This document shows, one piece after another, positions 46,901-57,299 of a stretch of 64,000 nt of DNA. The notes under the pieces were generated by a model. That model was not told the DNA's origin and searched no databases. It saw only the letters and a program-made list of their open reading frames with translations. The stretch is from contig CM055093.1 of assembly GCA_029204225.1 (NCBI GenBank), forward strand, positions 46,298,338-46,362,337. Direction: 5' to 3'. Position 1 is the stretch's first letter, and every line of letters begins with the position of its first letter. A program made the position numbers and the translations under genes. The DNA is from Diphasiastrum complanatum (lineage: Eukaryota; Streptophyta; Lycopodiopsida; Lycopodiales; Lycopodiaceae).

Positions 46901-49900
46901 GAGGAGCAAGATCGATCAGGAGGAGGAAGGCATCAGAATTCAGGATGTAAATTTCAAAAATCAGAATCCAGATTTCGATATATATACATATCTAGTTTAT
47001 GTTTATATCATAAACTATATCATAAACTAATATACAGATATTAGATATCTTTATATAGTTTATAAAGTTTATATAGTTATATGTGTTATATATTTATAAT
47101 CTATATGATTCTATATACAGTTTTAAAAAAAAATTAATTAATTAATCAATGGTTTATGACCGTTCAGGGTCCCAAGCTTGGTGAACTGTACGGTTCATGA
47201 ACCGTTAACGGTTCACCAATTCTCTGCCTATATTGCATTTTTTTTTTCAATTCTCCGATTCATCGAGATTCAAACCATGACTTTGATTTGAATCGGTTCA
47301 TCTGATTTGAATAATTAGAACTGGTACATATTCATGGTGTGTTGACTGTGTTCCTTTTCGTAGAGTTGACAAAAGTTTGGTGGGATACTCATGTGTGTTG
47401 ACTACAAAGGTCTTAATATACCAACCGGTAAGAATATATATCCATACCCTAGGATGGATGACCTTGTAGATTTTGTGGAGCTAAATTCTTTGTCAACATT
47501 AATCTTGAGAAATCAGTATGATCTTATAAAGATAATATTGGAAGAGGTACCTAAGAAGTATTCTAGGACTTGTTCTGGGTACTACAAGTTTTTGGTCTTA
47601 CCTTTTGGTTTGACAAACGCTCCAGCTACTTACTGACATATGCTGAATCATTTATTTCGTCCGTATCTAGGGAAGTTTGACATGAGAAGTTTCATGCTAA
47701 AGGATCCAAATGTGAGTTTCTTAAGCAAGAACTACTTCATTAGAGACATGTTGTCACATCTCAAGTGTGAGAATATATTATAATAAGATAACAACAATTT
47801 CCGATCGGCCTATACTTGAAATTGCTAGGTAATTGAAATCTTTTTTAGGATTACAATAATCTTGTGGAAACTCATAAGGACATATCAAGGTAGTTGCTCC
47901 TTTTACAATGAACTTAAAAGGGTGATGAATATTAAGCGAAAGCATAGTTAATGCATCATTTGAAGTGAAAAATCGGATTCAAGCTTTCAAGCTCTTCATA
48001 CTCTAATTGTCTCGACTCTAGTTTTGTAGATTGCCAATCTTGATATATCTTATGCAGTTAGGACATATGTGAGTGATTTTACAGTAAGCAATGCATTGTT
48101 ACAGGATGGGGGCCCAATGGTCTTCGAGAGCGAGAAGTTGGGTGATCCTCAGACGCGGAACACCACTCATGATAAAGAACTTGTCTTGATTCATGTTTTT
48201 AAGATTTAGAGGCATTACCATTATGGTACTAAGTTCGTGGTATATACAAATCATGATTCATTTTCTTTCAACAAGATATCTATTGATATCTACCCATCTC
48301 TTAGGGGACATTGCCAGATCAATTTTTGATATGGCAAATTGTTTAGGCAAGTAACATGCACTTGAGTGATGCCATTGGGATGCAAGATGCTCAGTTAGAT
48401 TAACAAGAGGGAAAGATAGCAAATTAGTACTCCCATAATGAATTTTGGTTCATAGATAGCAAAGTGTGTTCGCTAGATGATGACAAGATAAAACATCAAT
48501 TTGTGTTTGAGTGTCGTGATCCACCGAGTTTTGGGCAATCCAGCTACATGGAATTCTTGATTTAGTATGAAGGAATTTTTATTGACAGAAAATGGAAACT
48601 TTTGTAAACATTGCCAACTCAACAAAAGTTCGGAGTACCTAGGACTATTGCATCCCGATAAGAGGGAAGAAATGATCTCTTTGGATTTTGTGGTTGGTCT
48701 TTTTAGGACTCAAAAAGCTAGTGATGCAATGTAGGTAGTGGCTGATCTTTTAACCAAATTCCCTCCCTTTATTCATTTGAAGATGACAAGTAAAGATTAT
48801 GATCTGGGCTTTAGCGTAGATGTTTGTAGGACGTTTGTTTCGACTTTATGGATTGCCATCCTATTTGGTGAACCGTGATGAATGTGATCGCTGATTCATG
48901 GGACTTCTTGTCGGCAATATTCTAAAACTTAGAAACCTCCCTCAACTTTAGTTCCTTAGACGATAAAAAATTTGTTGGAAGAACTAATTGAAAGAACTAA
49001 TAAGATTATGGAGGCTTATGTTTCTAGTAAGTAATTTGAATGGGAAAAATACTTTGCATGGATGGACTTGAGTTTTCTTACAATAGTAATCAACATCTTG
49101 CCACATGTTATAGTCCCTTTATGTTCGAGTATGGGTGTCAACCTAGAGCACCTATTGTGATTGAAACTAAATCAATTAAACTCAAATGATAGCTGATTTC
49201 TTGCAAGGTATGCAAGAGAAGTCATATCGAGCATGTGAAAATATTTTGAGTGTCAAGATAGGATAGGGCTTTACGGGAATCTAAAGAGATCTCCTAAAGA
49301 GTTCCAAGTAGGTGATTGAGTGTATCTCAGTATCCCAAAGGGCTTGGAAGTAATGAGAACTAGAAAGCATTACACACTATGTATTGTTGGAAGAAGGAAT
49401 GACGATTCGATAACCCGAAGCGTATGGATGAACTATCGAGCACAGCGGAATGAGCCTTCTTTCCTTGTGCATGACTACGCCTATCAATAATTGAACAAAG
49501 CTATTATGAAAGAAGTCACGTTCAATCTTTTAGCAACTAACTTTGAAATCATTCGTACTGAAGTGATTTCGTAGCCAAACAATTTCAGAGTACGAAATGA
49601 TGTATAGAATATTGCAGTGTTGAGATATTCAGCTGATCAGATGAAACGATAAGAGATTTATCAGTTACAATGACTACAGAGAAGCATACATTTTGGCATG
49701 ATACTGAATGCAATAAGAAGATAGATTGATTCAATAAGTAGCATCATGTACAAATTAGATGATGAGAGCACAAAGCAATAGCGGATGAAACTGCGTACTC
49801 TAAGCTATCTCTGAGTAACTGAAAACTTTGTCTGATGCACTTCCGCTAGTAAGCAGTAAGCGCTAATAGCAATACTCTAATAGAGGTCTGGAAAACTTTC

Positions 49901-52851
49901 TAGAGACTGTAGAAGTCTTTAATGATCAGCTATTTCTACTGAAGTAGTTTAAGCTCATCCGGTAGGACAGCTAATCAAGTCGTAGGTTGCAATTGGCAAT
50001 TAGCCATAATGCGTTGTCATCCATCCAGTTAGGACTTCTCAAAAATTTACTTGCAAGGCAGTTAGGACAAGTCTTTAGCTTCATATCAGGCGGAACAGTA
50101 ACTGTCTTCGACGTGTTCGACTCCTTCAACTTTCGTCAGAGTCATCCGATATGTCGGAGGTTGTCAAATATGTCGGAGCCACCTGTTGAGCGATTCCCGA
50201 GTATTTCTGCAGCTGTGTAGAAACACGAATAAAATTGTAGAACTGGATAATGAATGGATGTAGATTAGAGATCAATTATTCGGATGAATCACTCACTCAC
50301 TTCAGATTAAGGGGGAGTGTTAGAATAATCTAACACTCCCCCTTAATCTGAATCCATGAATGCCTTGACCTTCAAACTTAGTTCTGCACAAAGATTTCTT
50401 TGTGCATCCAAGCTTAGTGCCTTAGTAAAAACATCAGCTGTCATATCTTGCGTTCGACAGTACTGCAAGTTTACCTCTTTGTCAAGAACTTTGCTTCTGA
50501 CATAGTGATACTTAATCTTAATGTGCTTACTCCTAGAATGAAATCTAGGGTTGGCTGATAAAGCAGTAGCACTTTGATTATCACAAAATAAAGTTGTCGG
50601 AGCATATCGTTTCAGACAAACATCTGAAAGTAAGTTTCTCAACCATACTGCTTCCTTTGTAGCTTGAGAGGCTGCGATATATTATGATTCAGTAGAAGAT
50701 AGAGCTATCGAAGTTTGCTTGCGACTGTTCCATGAAATAGGACCGGTGTTGAGGAAGAATGTAAATCCAGAAGTAGATTTACGAGTGTCTACATCTCGTG
50801 CCCAACTTGCATATGAATAACCACTAAGAATATTGAGTTTGTTGTTGTCGACTGCTCCATAGCAAATGCATAAGTCCATAGTAGCTCGAATATATCTCAA
50901 AACTCTAATAAGAGCCTTCCAATTCGTAATACCAGGATTAGTCATAAACTGACTTAAGGAATTGACTGCAAAAGCTATGTCTGGTTTGGTACAGATCATT
51001 GCGTACATAAGAGATCCTATTATCGAATGATAAGGATACTCACGCATTTGCTCCTTCTCTTCGATCGTTTGAGGACATTGGTCCTTCGACAATTTGAGTC
51101 TTGGGTCCATTGGTGAGAGAGCTAATTTGCAATTCATCAACAAGTCAACATATTGTGAATGTATCTTTACGATATGTCAGAGCCACTTGTTGAGCGATTC
51201 TCGAGTTTTTCTACAGACTGCGTAGAAATTTGAATAAAACTGCAGAACTGGATAATGAATGGATGTAGATTAGAGATCAATTATTCGGATGAATCACTCC
51301 CGATGGTAGAATAATCCAACATGTATAAGGCATCTTGGATCTTTCAATATAGTGGAATGAGTTGAATCTTTAGTATAAGTTAGAACTTTCAAATGGAGTT
51401 AAAAGTGCATTCAAAATTTCATGTGAGCAAGCTTAAGTTGAGCTCACATGAAGGAAAATCACTCATCTTTAAAGATGAATTTCGTGGAGTGGAGGACATT
51501 CCATCTATTTTACCTTTGGGCTAGACAGGGTGCTTGACAAGAACGGAAAATGATTGAAAAGAAAATTTCTTCAAGTAGCTTGTTCGTTGAGAAGGTTGAT
51601 CAGAGGATGATGATGTGTGGGAGAGAGCTAATAGTTCAACAGGAATTACCTTGATTTTAGTTTGAGGTCATAAATTTTTTCAGGGGGGAAAGTATGTCAT
51701 GTTTGTAATCTCATTGGTTAATTAGCCACTAACCTTAGGTTAGTGGTGACATAGGTGAGGTCAAAGCGACAACTAGTAATTGGACATCAGAGGCGAGGAT
51801 TACATTATAATACTTGGGAGGTTGTTTGTGCATTGAGGCTATAAAGCTAGGGGGTTGTGGCAATAGAAAATCATTCATTGGATCAATGTTATGATGTGAA
51901 TATGGGTTAGAGTCCAAATATCATCTAGTACTTCGGGGTTTGGCATCTGTTTAGAGATGGGCTGTGGTGGTGTGAGACTCCATGGCTAGAGACTCGGGAG
52001 ATAAATCTGATAGTGCCAGTGTAGTTCTCACACCACGAGGCTGAGCTTGAATTTAGTGTTAAGAATTAGTGGTTAGTCTGATGTTCCCCTTTCTAGTGTT
52101 GTTTGCATGGGTTTTTGTTAGATTGGATCCCGAAGGGCTATAACAACTGTCAAATGACAAGGTACACAAACTGAGAAGAGAAGGTAATATACATGGGCAA
52201 GGTAGTTGACTACGTCAACATATTTGAAACTTTTCCAAATGTATCACAAGCAAATATCTGGTTTAGAGTTTATGATATATTTACACAAGCTTCAACTTTG
52301 AAATAGTCAATGATCAAGCAATACTCTGTTATTTGTATACTCAATATTTCGCACTATTACAACAAGGCACAGTTACCAGCAAACGCGTTTGCTGGTGGTT
52401 TTATGTAGAAAAGGATCTCAAATTTTCGAGTCAATGTTAATGTAAGAAACCAGTAAATACTTGATTTTTTAAAGTTGGTCTTGACTGGGCTCTGTAAATT
52501 GGTACAGGTTTTACTTTCTTTGTTGAGAATAGCTTGTTAGCTTAAGTCATTATTCATGAAGGCTCAGCAGAGGATTGTCCTTTAAGAAAATAGAGTATGA
52601 GTTTAGTTCCAACTTCCGACCATGCAGAGTGCCAGGAGGAAGACCTTAGTTCCTTGTCTTGCACGTCTCAAGGGTGATCCTTTACAAAAAGGAGGGTGTG
52701 GCAGCGATGTACATGGAGGGCAGAACTCCTAGCCCTTCTTCATTTTCAGCAACAATGGCTTTAAGAATCGCACTTGGTGGTTTTGGCTGAGTATGACCTC
52801 AGCTGAGGTACGAGGCCTGGTAGCAAGGAATATGTCGGTGTAATGCCTGGC

Positions 52852-52938
<87 letters not shown>

Positions 52939-53967
52939 CGCAAGCTAGGCCGAAGAGCCTGGGCAGCAAACAATTGGAAAGAGTTTTACGGGCTTGGCTG
53001 AGGAGCCTGACCAGCAATAGGGAAGGGAGATTAGTCAAAGGGAGAGTGAGCCAGACAATGGTGAATGAATCAGTTTTAAAGTTTTCTTGTTAATGGGAAG
53101 AACTGTTATTGAAAAGTGCCAGAAAGGTAGAAAAGAGGATATTTGTACTTATGATGGAAAGAATCGGGGTGCTTGCTTGTTGAACCGTAAGGAGTTTTTA
53201 GACAAGTGTTGTTTGTGTATTTCAAGAGCTTATGAACTGAGACACGTCGGATTTTTCATAAGTAAGCTGCAAAAGAGATCAGTTTTCACATTCATGTTTG
53301 CTTCAATAAGTTAGCACTTTAGTCTTAAGAATGTTCCTATGTCACTATTGCAGCATTATAGGTAGCTAAAGTGCATGAAAGAGAGATGCTTGGGAAGTGA
53401 TAAGAGATTGATTCAGTACTCAAAAGAGCAAGGAGCAGTACTTTGTTGTTTGCAGTACTACAGGAAACACAAAAGCACCGATGCATCAATAAGAGCTTCC
53501 AGAGAAGCTGTTTTAAATAGTATGATGTAGTTGATCACAAGAAATACTTATGTAGCGACAAATGGAAAAATTTGGGAACACATTCTAGACCTATTTTACA
53601 TCTAACAGAATCACAGAATCTGCTAGATGCTAGTACATGATTTTGATACACAAAAAAAGGCTTGCTTTTATCAGCCCATTGTGAATGATTAATGATATCA
53701 TGATCAATCTTTGTTTGGTTGGCTTTTTGTGTTGCAATTAGGTCAAGTTCCGTGAGAAGTTATATCCTTTGGTGCAGTACTACTGAACTGACACTGTAGA
53801 AGTTACATGGTTCTATTTACAAATATTTGTCTTCACTGTATTGAACAGAGGAAGTCAGACTATGGTCCTTTTTCCCATGCTAAGCATGGGAGAATGTGAT
53901 TCCAAGCTTGAATGACACGGTTGATTTGAATTGCATGGAAAAATCACTATTGCAGTTGGACCTGCTC

Positions 53968-54030
<63 letters not shown>

Positions 54031-54490
54031 CTCATTATGTTTCTTGTTTGCAGTATCATATTATTCCCTTTTTCCACTTCTATTCAATGCACCAGAGTAT
54101 CCAATAAAGGTTATACTCCTGCTGCTACATGTTTCTGTCCTCTATATTGGCTTTACAAACCATTTTCAGGATCCAGTTTCAGTCAAACTGCACAATTCCC
54201 GGGAAAAGATGAGATCTAAGATGAACTCTGAGCAAGATTGGGGCTTGTATGATAACATCCAGGTCTCAGGCAACCGTACTGGAAAAGGGTTGATAGAACA
54301 TGAGCTTGGATTGTACAGATTGGTCTATTTATTTGGCTTCATTGGTGTTGAAGTATGTGCACAGATTTTGCAATATTCAGAACTTTATCTTAGATTTCCA
54401 TTTTTACCACTCATGCTGAGATCTATTTATTGTGCCTTCGGAATGATCATTGGTTTCGGTAGTTTACTTTCCACAAGGCTTGTTTGGTGA
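37852..54490 (+). CDS. ALG8: ALG8, dolichyl-P-Glc:Glc1Man9GlcNAc2-PP-dolichol glucosyltransferase
   Basis: Four exons join in frame: 37852-38739, 38856-39062, 39235-39472 and 54054-54490 (1770 nt, 589 residues). ALG8 is a multi-span ER membrane enzyme (GT57, GT-C fold). It adds the second glucose to the lipid-linked oligosaccharide in the ER lumen before transfer to protein. Diagnostic blocks are [82 protein letters not shown] and YYSLFPLLFNAPEYPIK. The Asp in TDFEVHR is the conserved luminal acid of the family. From the inner Met at 38050 the protein is 523 residues, close to the usual 500-530. The stretch before it is an unusual charged extension. The joined frame has no stop, so the gene looks intact despite a 14.6-kb third intron full of transposons. 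Confidence 0.92.
38856..39062 (+). CDS. ALG8: ALG8 exon 2
   Basis: There are 69 codons between TTGACAG and CAG|GTTAGT. They encode [20 protein letters not shown], the hallmark [13 protein letters not shown], and GDLTPYQVLPQ. Phase 0 at both ends. Confidence 0.93.
39235..39472 (+). CDS. ALG8: ALG8 exon 3
   Basis: Encodes [35 protein letters not shown] and DASNYIFLSI, ending ATTG|GTAAGT in phase 1. The split codon (G + TA, Val) is completed by the exon at 54054, rebuilding the expected IVSYYSLFPLLF segment. Confidence 0.92.
40590..40655 (+). repeat. hAT left TIR and GGTACC subterminal repeats
   Basis: The 18-bp TIR (40590-40607) plus three further GGTACC hexamers up to about 40653, some joined as GGTACCGCGGTACC. 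Such clustered palindromes are the usual binding sites of hAT transposases; that role is inferred. Confidence 0.8.
40999..45420 (+). pseudogene. hAT transposase (BED finger, DUF659, hAT dimerisation, AT-hook tail)
   Basis: From ATG at 40999 the frame gives a BED-type finger (CRYCLVEFAVSLTRLKGHL). A Pro-rich linker follows, broken by stops at about 41182, 41404, 41644 and 41869. DUF659 is next: YGCSIMSDGWTDVRRRPILN and VVTDNATNCVQMGTLLEREF, with Asp residues in SDGWTD and TDNAT of the RNase H fold. A one-base insertion at about 42500 breaks LFLVTF. Introns probably run 42905-43008 and 43355-43444. The C-terminal dimerisation block is ITWWTMFGSTYPSIQRLALH and CERNWSTWALIHTRRRNRL. A further segment holds a (GA)n tract, a long Pro-rich region (44520-45050) and two AT-hook-like cores (KRPGRPKGAP and KRGRPRRAP) before a TGA at 45420. 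The several stops mean it is inactive as read. Confidence 0.82.
43834..43920. repeat. (GA)n microsatellite within transposase gene
   Basis: About 43 GA units. In the coding frame it would give alternating Glu-Arg. A stop just before it suggests the tract has changed length and shifted the frame. Confidence 0.95.
46219..46305 (-). repeat. hAT right TIR and GGTACC subterminal repeats
   Basis: Five GGTACC hexamers and one GGTACT variant, then the 19-bp TIR at 46287-46305. The arrangement mirrors the left end. Confidence 0.8.
46320..46490. repeat. CpG-rich palindromic segment (MITE-like)
   Basis: Repeated CGCGTCCGGGG motifs. A near-perfect hairpin has 12-bp arms (46421-46432 and 46434-46445, TCTGCGTCCGGC with one central base), and a T-run faces an A-run (about 46377-46409). 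It is strikingly GC- and CpG-rich compared with its surroundings, and lies in the right part of the outer hAT-like element. Confidence 0.65.
47350..49379 (+). pseudogene. Ty3/gypsy polymerase remnant (RT, RNase H, integrase)
   Basis: RT blocks MCVDYKGLNIPTGKNIYPYP, RMDDLVDF and YYKFLVLPFGLTNAPATY (47391-47636) are followed by a stop. The YxDD box is missing. RNase H follows near 48100 (ALLQDGGPMVFESEKLGD, then RHYHYGTKFVVYTNHDS), and integrase-core pieces near 48600-49150 (ISLDFVVGLFRTQKASDAM, VVADLLTKFPPFIHLKMTSK). Many stops and shifts are present. The last integrase C-terminal part (ISVSQRAW / RKHYTLC-like) stops at 49380, where a Copia element is inserted. Confidence 0.82.
49385..50335 (-). 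repeat. 3' LTR of the Copia insertion (951 bp)
   Basis: Starts TGTTGGAAGAAGG on the + strand and ends TCTAACA. Read on the minus strand it resembles the 5' LTR at 21278, including GAGAAGTCCTAACTGGATGG and GATAGGCGTAGTCATGC. Confidence 0.82.
50303..50350. repeat. Perfect 22-bp inverted repeat across polypurine tract/LTR border
   Basis: Arms at 50303-50324 and 50329-50350 are exact reverse complements with a 4-base loop (ATAA). The right arm contains the element's polypurine tract and first LTR bases; the left arm is the same sequence inverted inside the LTR. Confidence 0.95.
50343..51143 (-). pseudogene. Copia RT C-terminus and RNase H
   Basis: From 51143 downward: SIIGSLMYAMICTKPDIAFA, WKALIRVLRYIRATMDLCI, DTRKSTSGFTFFLNTGPISW and ALSSTES; then FCDNQSATALSANPRFHSRS, KHIKIKYHYVRSK and DMTADVFTKALSLDAQRN to a stop. 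The RNase H order is complete, with a stop at about 50690. It lacks the upstream polymerase core. Confidence 0.87.
51168..51321 (-). repeat. 5' LTR remnant of the Copia insertion
   Basis: About 154 bp matching the LTR at 50160-50335, including GGATAATGAATGGATGTAGA, and ending TAATCCAACA at the duplication. The deletion removed the rest of this LTR. Confidence 0.8.
51327..52170 (+). pseudogene. Gypsy 3' remnant (integrase/chromo region) and start of LTR
   Basis: Continues the gypsy frame broken at 49380: FHVSKLKLSSHEGK, the HVSxL region after the integrase. A purine-rich TTCAGGGGGGAAAGTA at about 51677 is the probable polypurine tract, and TGTCATGTTTG at about 51693 the probable 3' LTR start. 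The LTR end was not placed. Confidence 0.6.
52170..53970 (+). other. Rest of ALG8 intron 3
   Basis: AT-rich intron with no coding element I recognise, apart from the compound microsatellite at 52855-52936. Confidence 0.6.
52855..52936. repeat. (TG)n-(GA)n compound microsatellite
   Basis: About 14 TG units followed directly by about 26 GA units, in ALG8 intron 3. Confidence 0.97.
53971..54028. repeat. (GA)n microsatellite just before ALG8 exon 4
   Basis: 29 GA units ending 25 nt before the 3' splice site at 54053. The remaining pyrimidine stretch is only TTTCTTGTTTG. Confidence 0.97.
54054..54490 (+). CDS. ALG8: ALG8 exon 4 (terminal)
   Basis: After TTCTTGTTTGCAG the exon encodes SYYSLFPLLFNAPEYPIKVI, later LVYLFGFIGVEVCAQIL, FPFLPLMLRSIYCAFGMI and a TGA stop at 54488-54490. 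These blocks match the ALG8 C-terminus, so the exon belongs with the three exons 14.6 kb upstream. Confidence 0.92.
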
Positions 54491-56053
54491 GATTTATCAA
54501 GCCAGCCTTTGGCCTTTGTGTTCTGCTCCATGAGTTATTTCATCTGGCATGAGTCGCTTGATATATTGTTATAGTGTTAAATAGCTTCACTTTCATAGCA
54601 GTTGCAATGGAGCGTGACATTTCTCTTCTACAAGCATGCCAATATACACATATACGGGGTTTCTTCTTACATGGCCCACTGTTCATAATAATCAGGAATA
54701 GGTTGATGAGTAACCAGTCCCCAGTTCCCCTCATAATGTGAAATCTTCTAGCAATTTCAAGCTCCCTCAGGACTAAAAGATAAGCTTGATAAACTGCAGT
54801 ACACACAACTGGTGGCTTTTGTACGCCTAATGCACAAGGATATTACCCACTTTCTGGCTTGATTCAAACTACAATACACTAAAAGGTGAATGGGCTTGCA
54901 AATGTTTTTTTTGTACATTTCTAGTGGGTGAGGGCACATATACTGGGCCAAACTTATGCAGGTCAAAAGCACATCATTTCATAAACAGGTTCATTCACAG
55001 AAGCACGCAAATTCGTCAGCAAGTACATTCGTAGAAGCAGAAAAATATGGAGTAAAAGATCTCTGCTGGGAAAAATTGAAGTGATAGATATGTATCAGAA
55101 GAAACAAAGCACAGTGATATGTGCTTATATCAATCCAACACCTCTCCCAGTCATATTATTCCATGGTAGTTTTCTGTCTCAAGGCTGCAGAAAGGTCTCT
55201 GCTGCAGTGTATTATGAGGTCCTTATTTTGCCTCTTGCTATATGAATGAATGTTTTTCTTGCTTGGCCTACTGCTGTCAGATGAACTTGCCATGAAGCTC
55301 GGAGTAGTAAATGCATTCCTTAACAGCAGTTCACATTTTGATTAAAAATTCTGCGTAATCCTCGTGGAAGAACAGTGCTATGTTGCCGATTCTATTTGAA
55401 AGGACGTTTGACGTTGCTGACCTTTGGTATATTATATCTGTGGCCATGGGGTTCAGGGCTTTCTTGTGGCAAATATGGTTGATTTCTTGGTGGCTACGTA
55501 GCCACAGATGATATCTGGGGTGTGAGTTATAACAATAAGTAAACGAAACTACATAAAAATTGAAGCATAGATTTGCAGTAGTGCTTTTTTTTTATTTAGT
55601 TGAAAGGCCCTAGAATAAGAGTATGAAAAGGTTTTTTTCCGAAGGAGTGTGAACTTCGGACTGAAGTTGCATCAAGGAGATGCCTTTATGTACACAGTTG
55701 AATTTCAAAGACATGCTTGTGGGTGAGGCGATTGCTCTTAGGAACTTGTGTATGTGGCAAAGATGTAAGCAGTTGATAGTAAGGAAAATCAGCTACATAA
55801 TGGGAGTTTCCTGAATTTGTATAGAATGAAGACGGGGTAAAAGAATTGTTGGTCATATTTTCATCATCATTGGTAAGGCTTCCATCCAATTGCCAAGTTG
55901 CATCCCCGTCCTCTCTCTTGAAAATCAACTACATAATGTAGTTTTTGTAGGGTCTTTAAAATGAAAATCTATTTAAGCCAAATAAGGTTTAAAAACTCTT
56001 TTGCCATGTTATAATAATCTACACATCGTCCCCCCCACCCCCCCCCACGGGTG

Positions 56054-56119
<66 letters not shown>

Positions 56120-56990
56120 ACCCACCCACCATAGATCTCATCAAGTATCAATTATCAATCAATATAGTTGGGATAGCAATCCTCAACTGGATGCTTTCCA
56201 AAATATGAGTCCTTAAGCCAAGTCTTCTTCATTATGGCCTAGTATTTACATTTGTGCATGATATGTCAAAACACATGGATCACATGCATGCTATTGAAAT
56301 TCATAGATTCTAGCTCAAATTAGTCATTTGTTGGGTAACTCAAATATGGCTAAAGGGGTAGCCAGCTTGAAGGTTGAGCTACTTTTGTACCCATCATAAT
56401 GGCAAGGCCGAGCAGAATCAAAGGTGTAATGAATTTTGTTTGCAACATTTGATTGGTTAAACATTATAATGGATTGTGCTTGCTGGCTTTTGGTTGTAGA
56501 CCATAATGGGTTTGTAGAAAAAGTGAACTTGTCTATTGCGACATGGCCCACTCAGCCATTGACATTTCTTTATGCTCCAATTATAATTAGATTGGCACTC
56601 CCCTAGCGACAAGTGTAGAACTAAATGTTGTATCATCTAATTTTGAAGAATTTGGATTTATCCTTTGAATGGTTTTCGTCCTTTTCTAAATAAAAAGAGC
56701 AATTCATACTTTTACTTGGTCTATGAGTGCTAGTTTATCAAGATTGTGAATGATAGCTTTTGATAGCTCTTTGGTGGGTAGATGCATGCTTGTGTGCTCT
56801 TGCCTTGAAGATTGACAAGATATATCGGTAGCTACAATCAAGAGATAGTTTCATGTGCAATCACACACTCCTTAGAAGATCAATCACACAATTTTGGCTG
56901 TCCTCGCACATGTGAAAAGCACATTTTTTCAAGAAGGGTGGTGAGAGGAGTTTTGGGAGAGTCAATTTTTCAATTACAACAGAGAGTTCT
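54491..56990. other. ALG8 3' flank, no gene recognised
   Basis: Contains the 3' UTR and intergenic DNA. No clear AATAAA signal close to the stop. A (CT)n tract lies at 56058-56115 with a poly(C) run just before it (about 56031-56046). Confidence 0.6.
56058..56115. repeat. (CT)n microsatellite
   Basis: 29 CT units in the ALG8 3' flank, followed by CCCACC repeats. Confidence 0.97.
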
Positions 56991-56994
56991 ACTT

Positions 56995-57235
56995 GGTATG
57001 TTGATCTATTAGAGGCATCGAAATTGACAAAGACAAAATCTAAGTTGTCAAAAATTTTAAAGAGCCAACTAATCTACGAAAATTACATGGATTTTAAGGC
57101 CAGGGTTACTATTGACAATTCATATATGATTATGCATTCCTTGCATCTCCCCTAACTCAACTAAAGAAAGACACGAAGTATATTTAGAAAGCCAAGAAGT
57201 TTTTGATAATCTTAAGGCGAAACTTATGAAATGAT
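56995..57235 (+). pseudogene. Ty3/gypsy RT-RNase H connection fragment
   Basis: Across shifting frames: IEIDKDKI, KNFKEPTNLRKLHGF, YYQ-FIYDYA and SPLTQL-KKDTKYI-KAKKF. This is the conserved 'LR.LrGFLGL.gYYR.FI..YA..a.PLt.LlKKd' segment, with stops between the blocks. Short and inactive. Confidence 0.7.
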
Positions 57236-57299
57236 GACATCCTCTTTAGGACACCATGTTCACCTCTCACTTTGAAGATCTAAATTTGATGTTGCACTC

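Larger units (their letters stand above)
40445..47226. mobile_element. Outer hAT-like non-autonomous element, split by inner hAT
   Basis: The left end reads CATAGAACACACGGTTC. The right end, read inward on the minus strand, is CAGAGAATTGGTGAACCG. Both are followed by repeats of GAACCGT (40460-40507 and 47160-47215) and an ATTAATTAATT tract. The 8-bp sequence CCTATATT flanks both ends (40437-40444 and 47227-47234). Without the inner hAT and its duplicated target the element is about 1.06 kb and has no coding capacity. An 8-bp duplication and CA(T/G)AGAA ends fit hAT. Confidence 0.75.
49385..51321 (-). mobile_element. Internally deleted Copia element with 5-bp target duplication
   Basis: Minus-strand order: 5' LTR remnant (51321-51168), RT C-terminus and RNase H (51143-50343), polypurine tract, 3' LTR (50335-49385). 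The ends are TGTTGG...CCAACA and the 5-bp TGTAT flanks it on both sides (49380-49384 and 51322-51326). Gag, protease, integrase and most of the RT are gone, as is most of the 5' LTR. It splits a gypsy element. Confidence 0.87.
39473..54053 (+). other. ALG8 intron 3, 14,581 bp, transposon-filled
   Basis: Bounded by GTAAGT and TTTGCAG. From left to right it holds unassigned sequence, an outer hAT-like element split by a full hAT, a Ty3/gypsy remnant split by a Copia insertion, and microsatellites. All transposon genes that could be oriented, except the Copia insert, lie on the same strand as ALG8. Confidence 0.88.
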
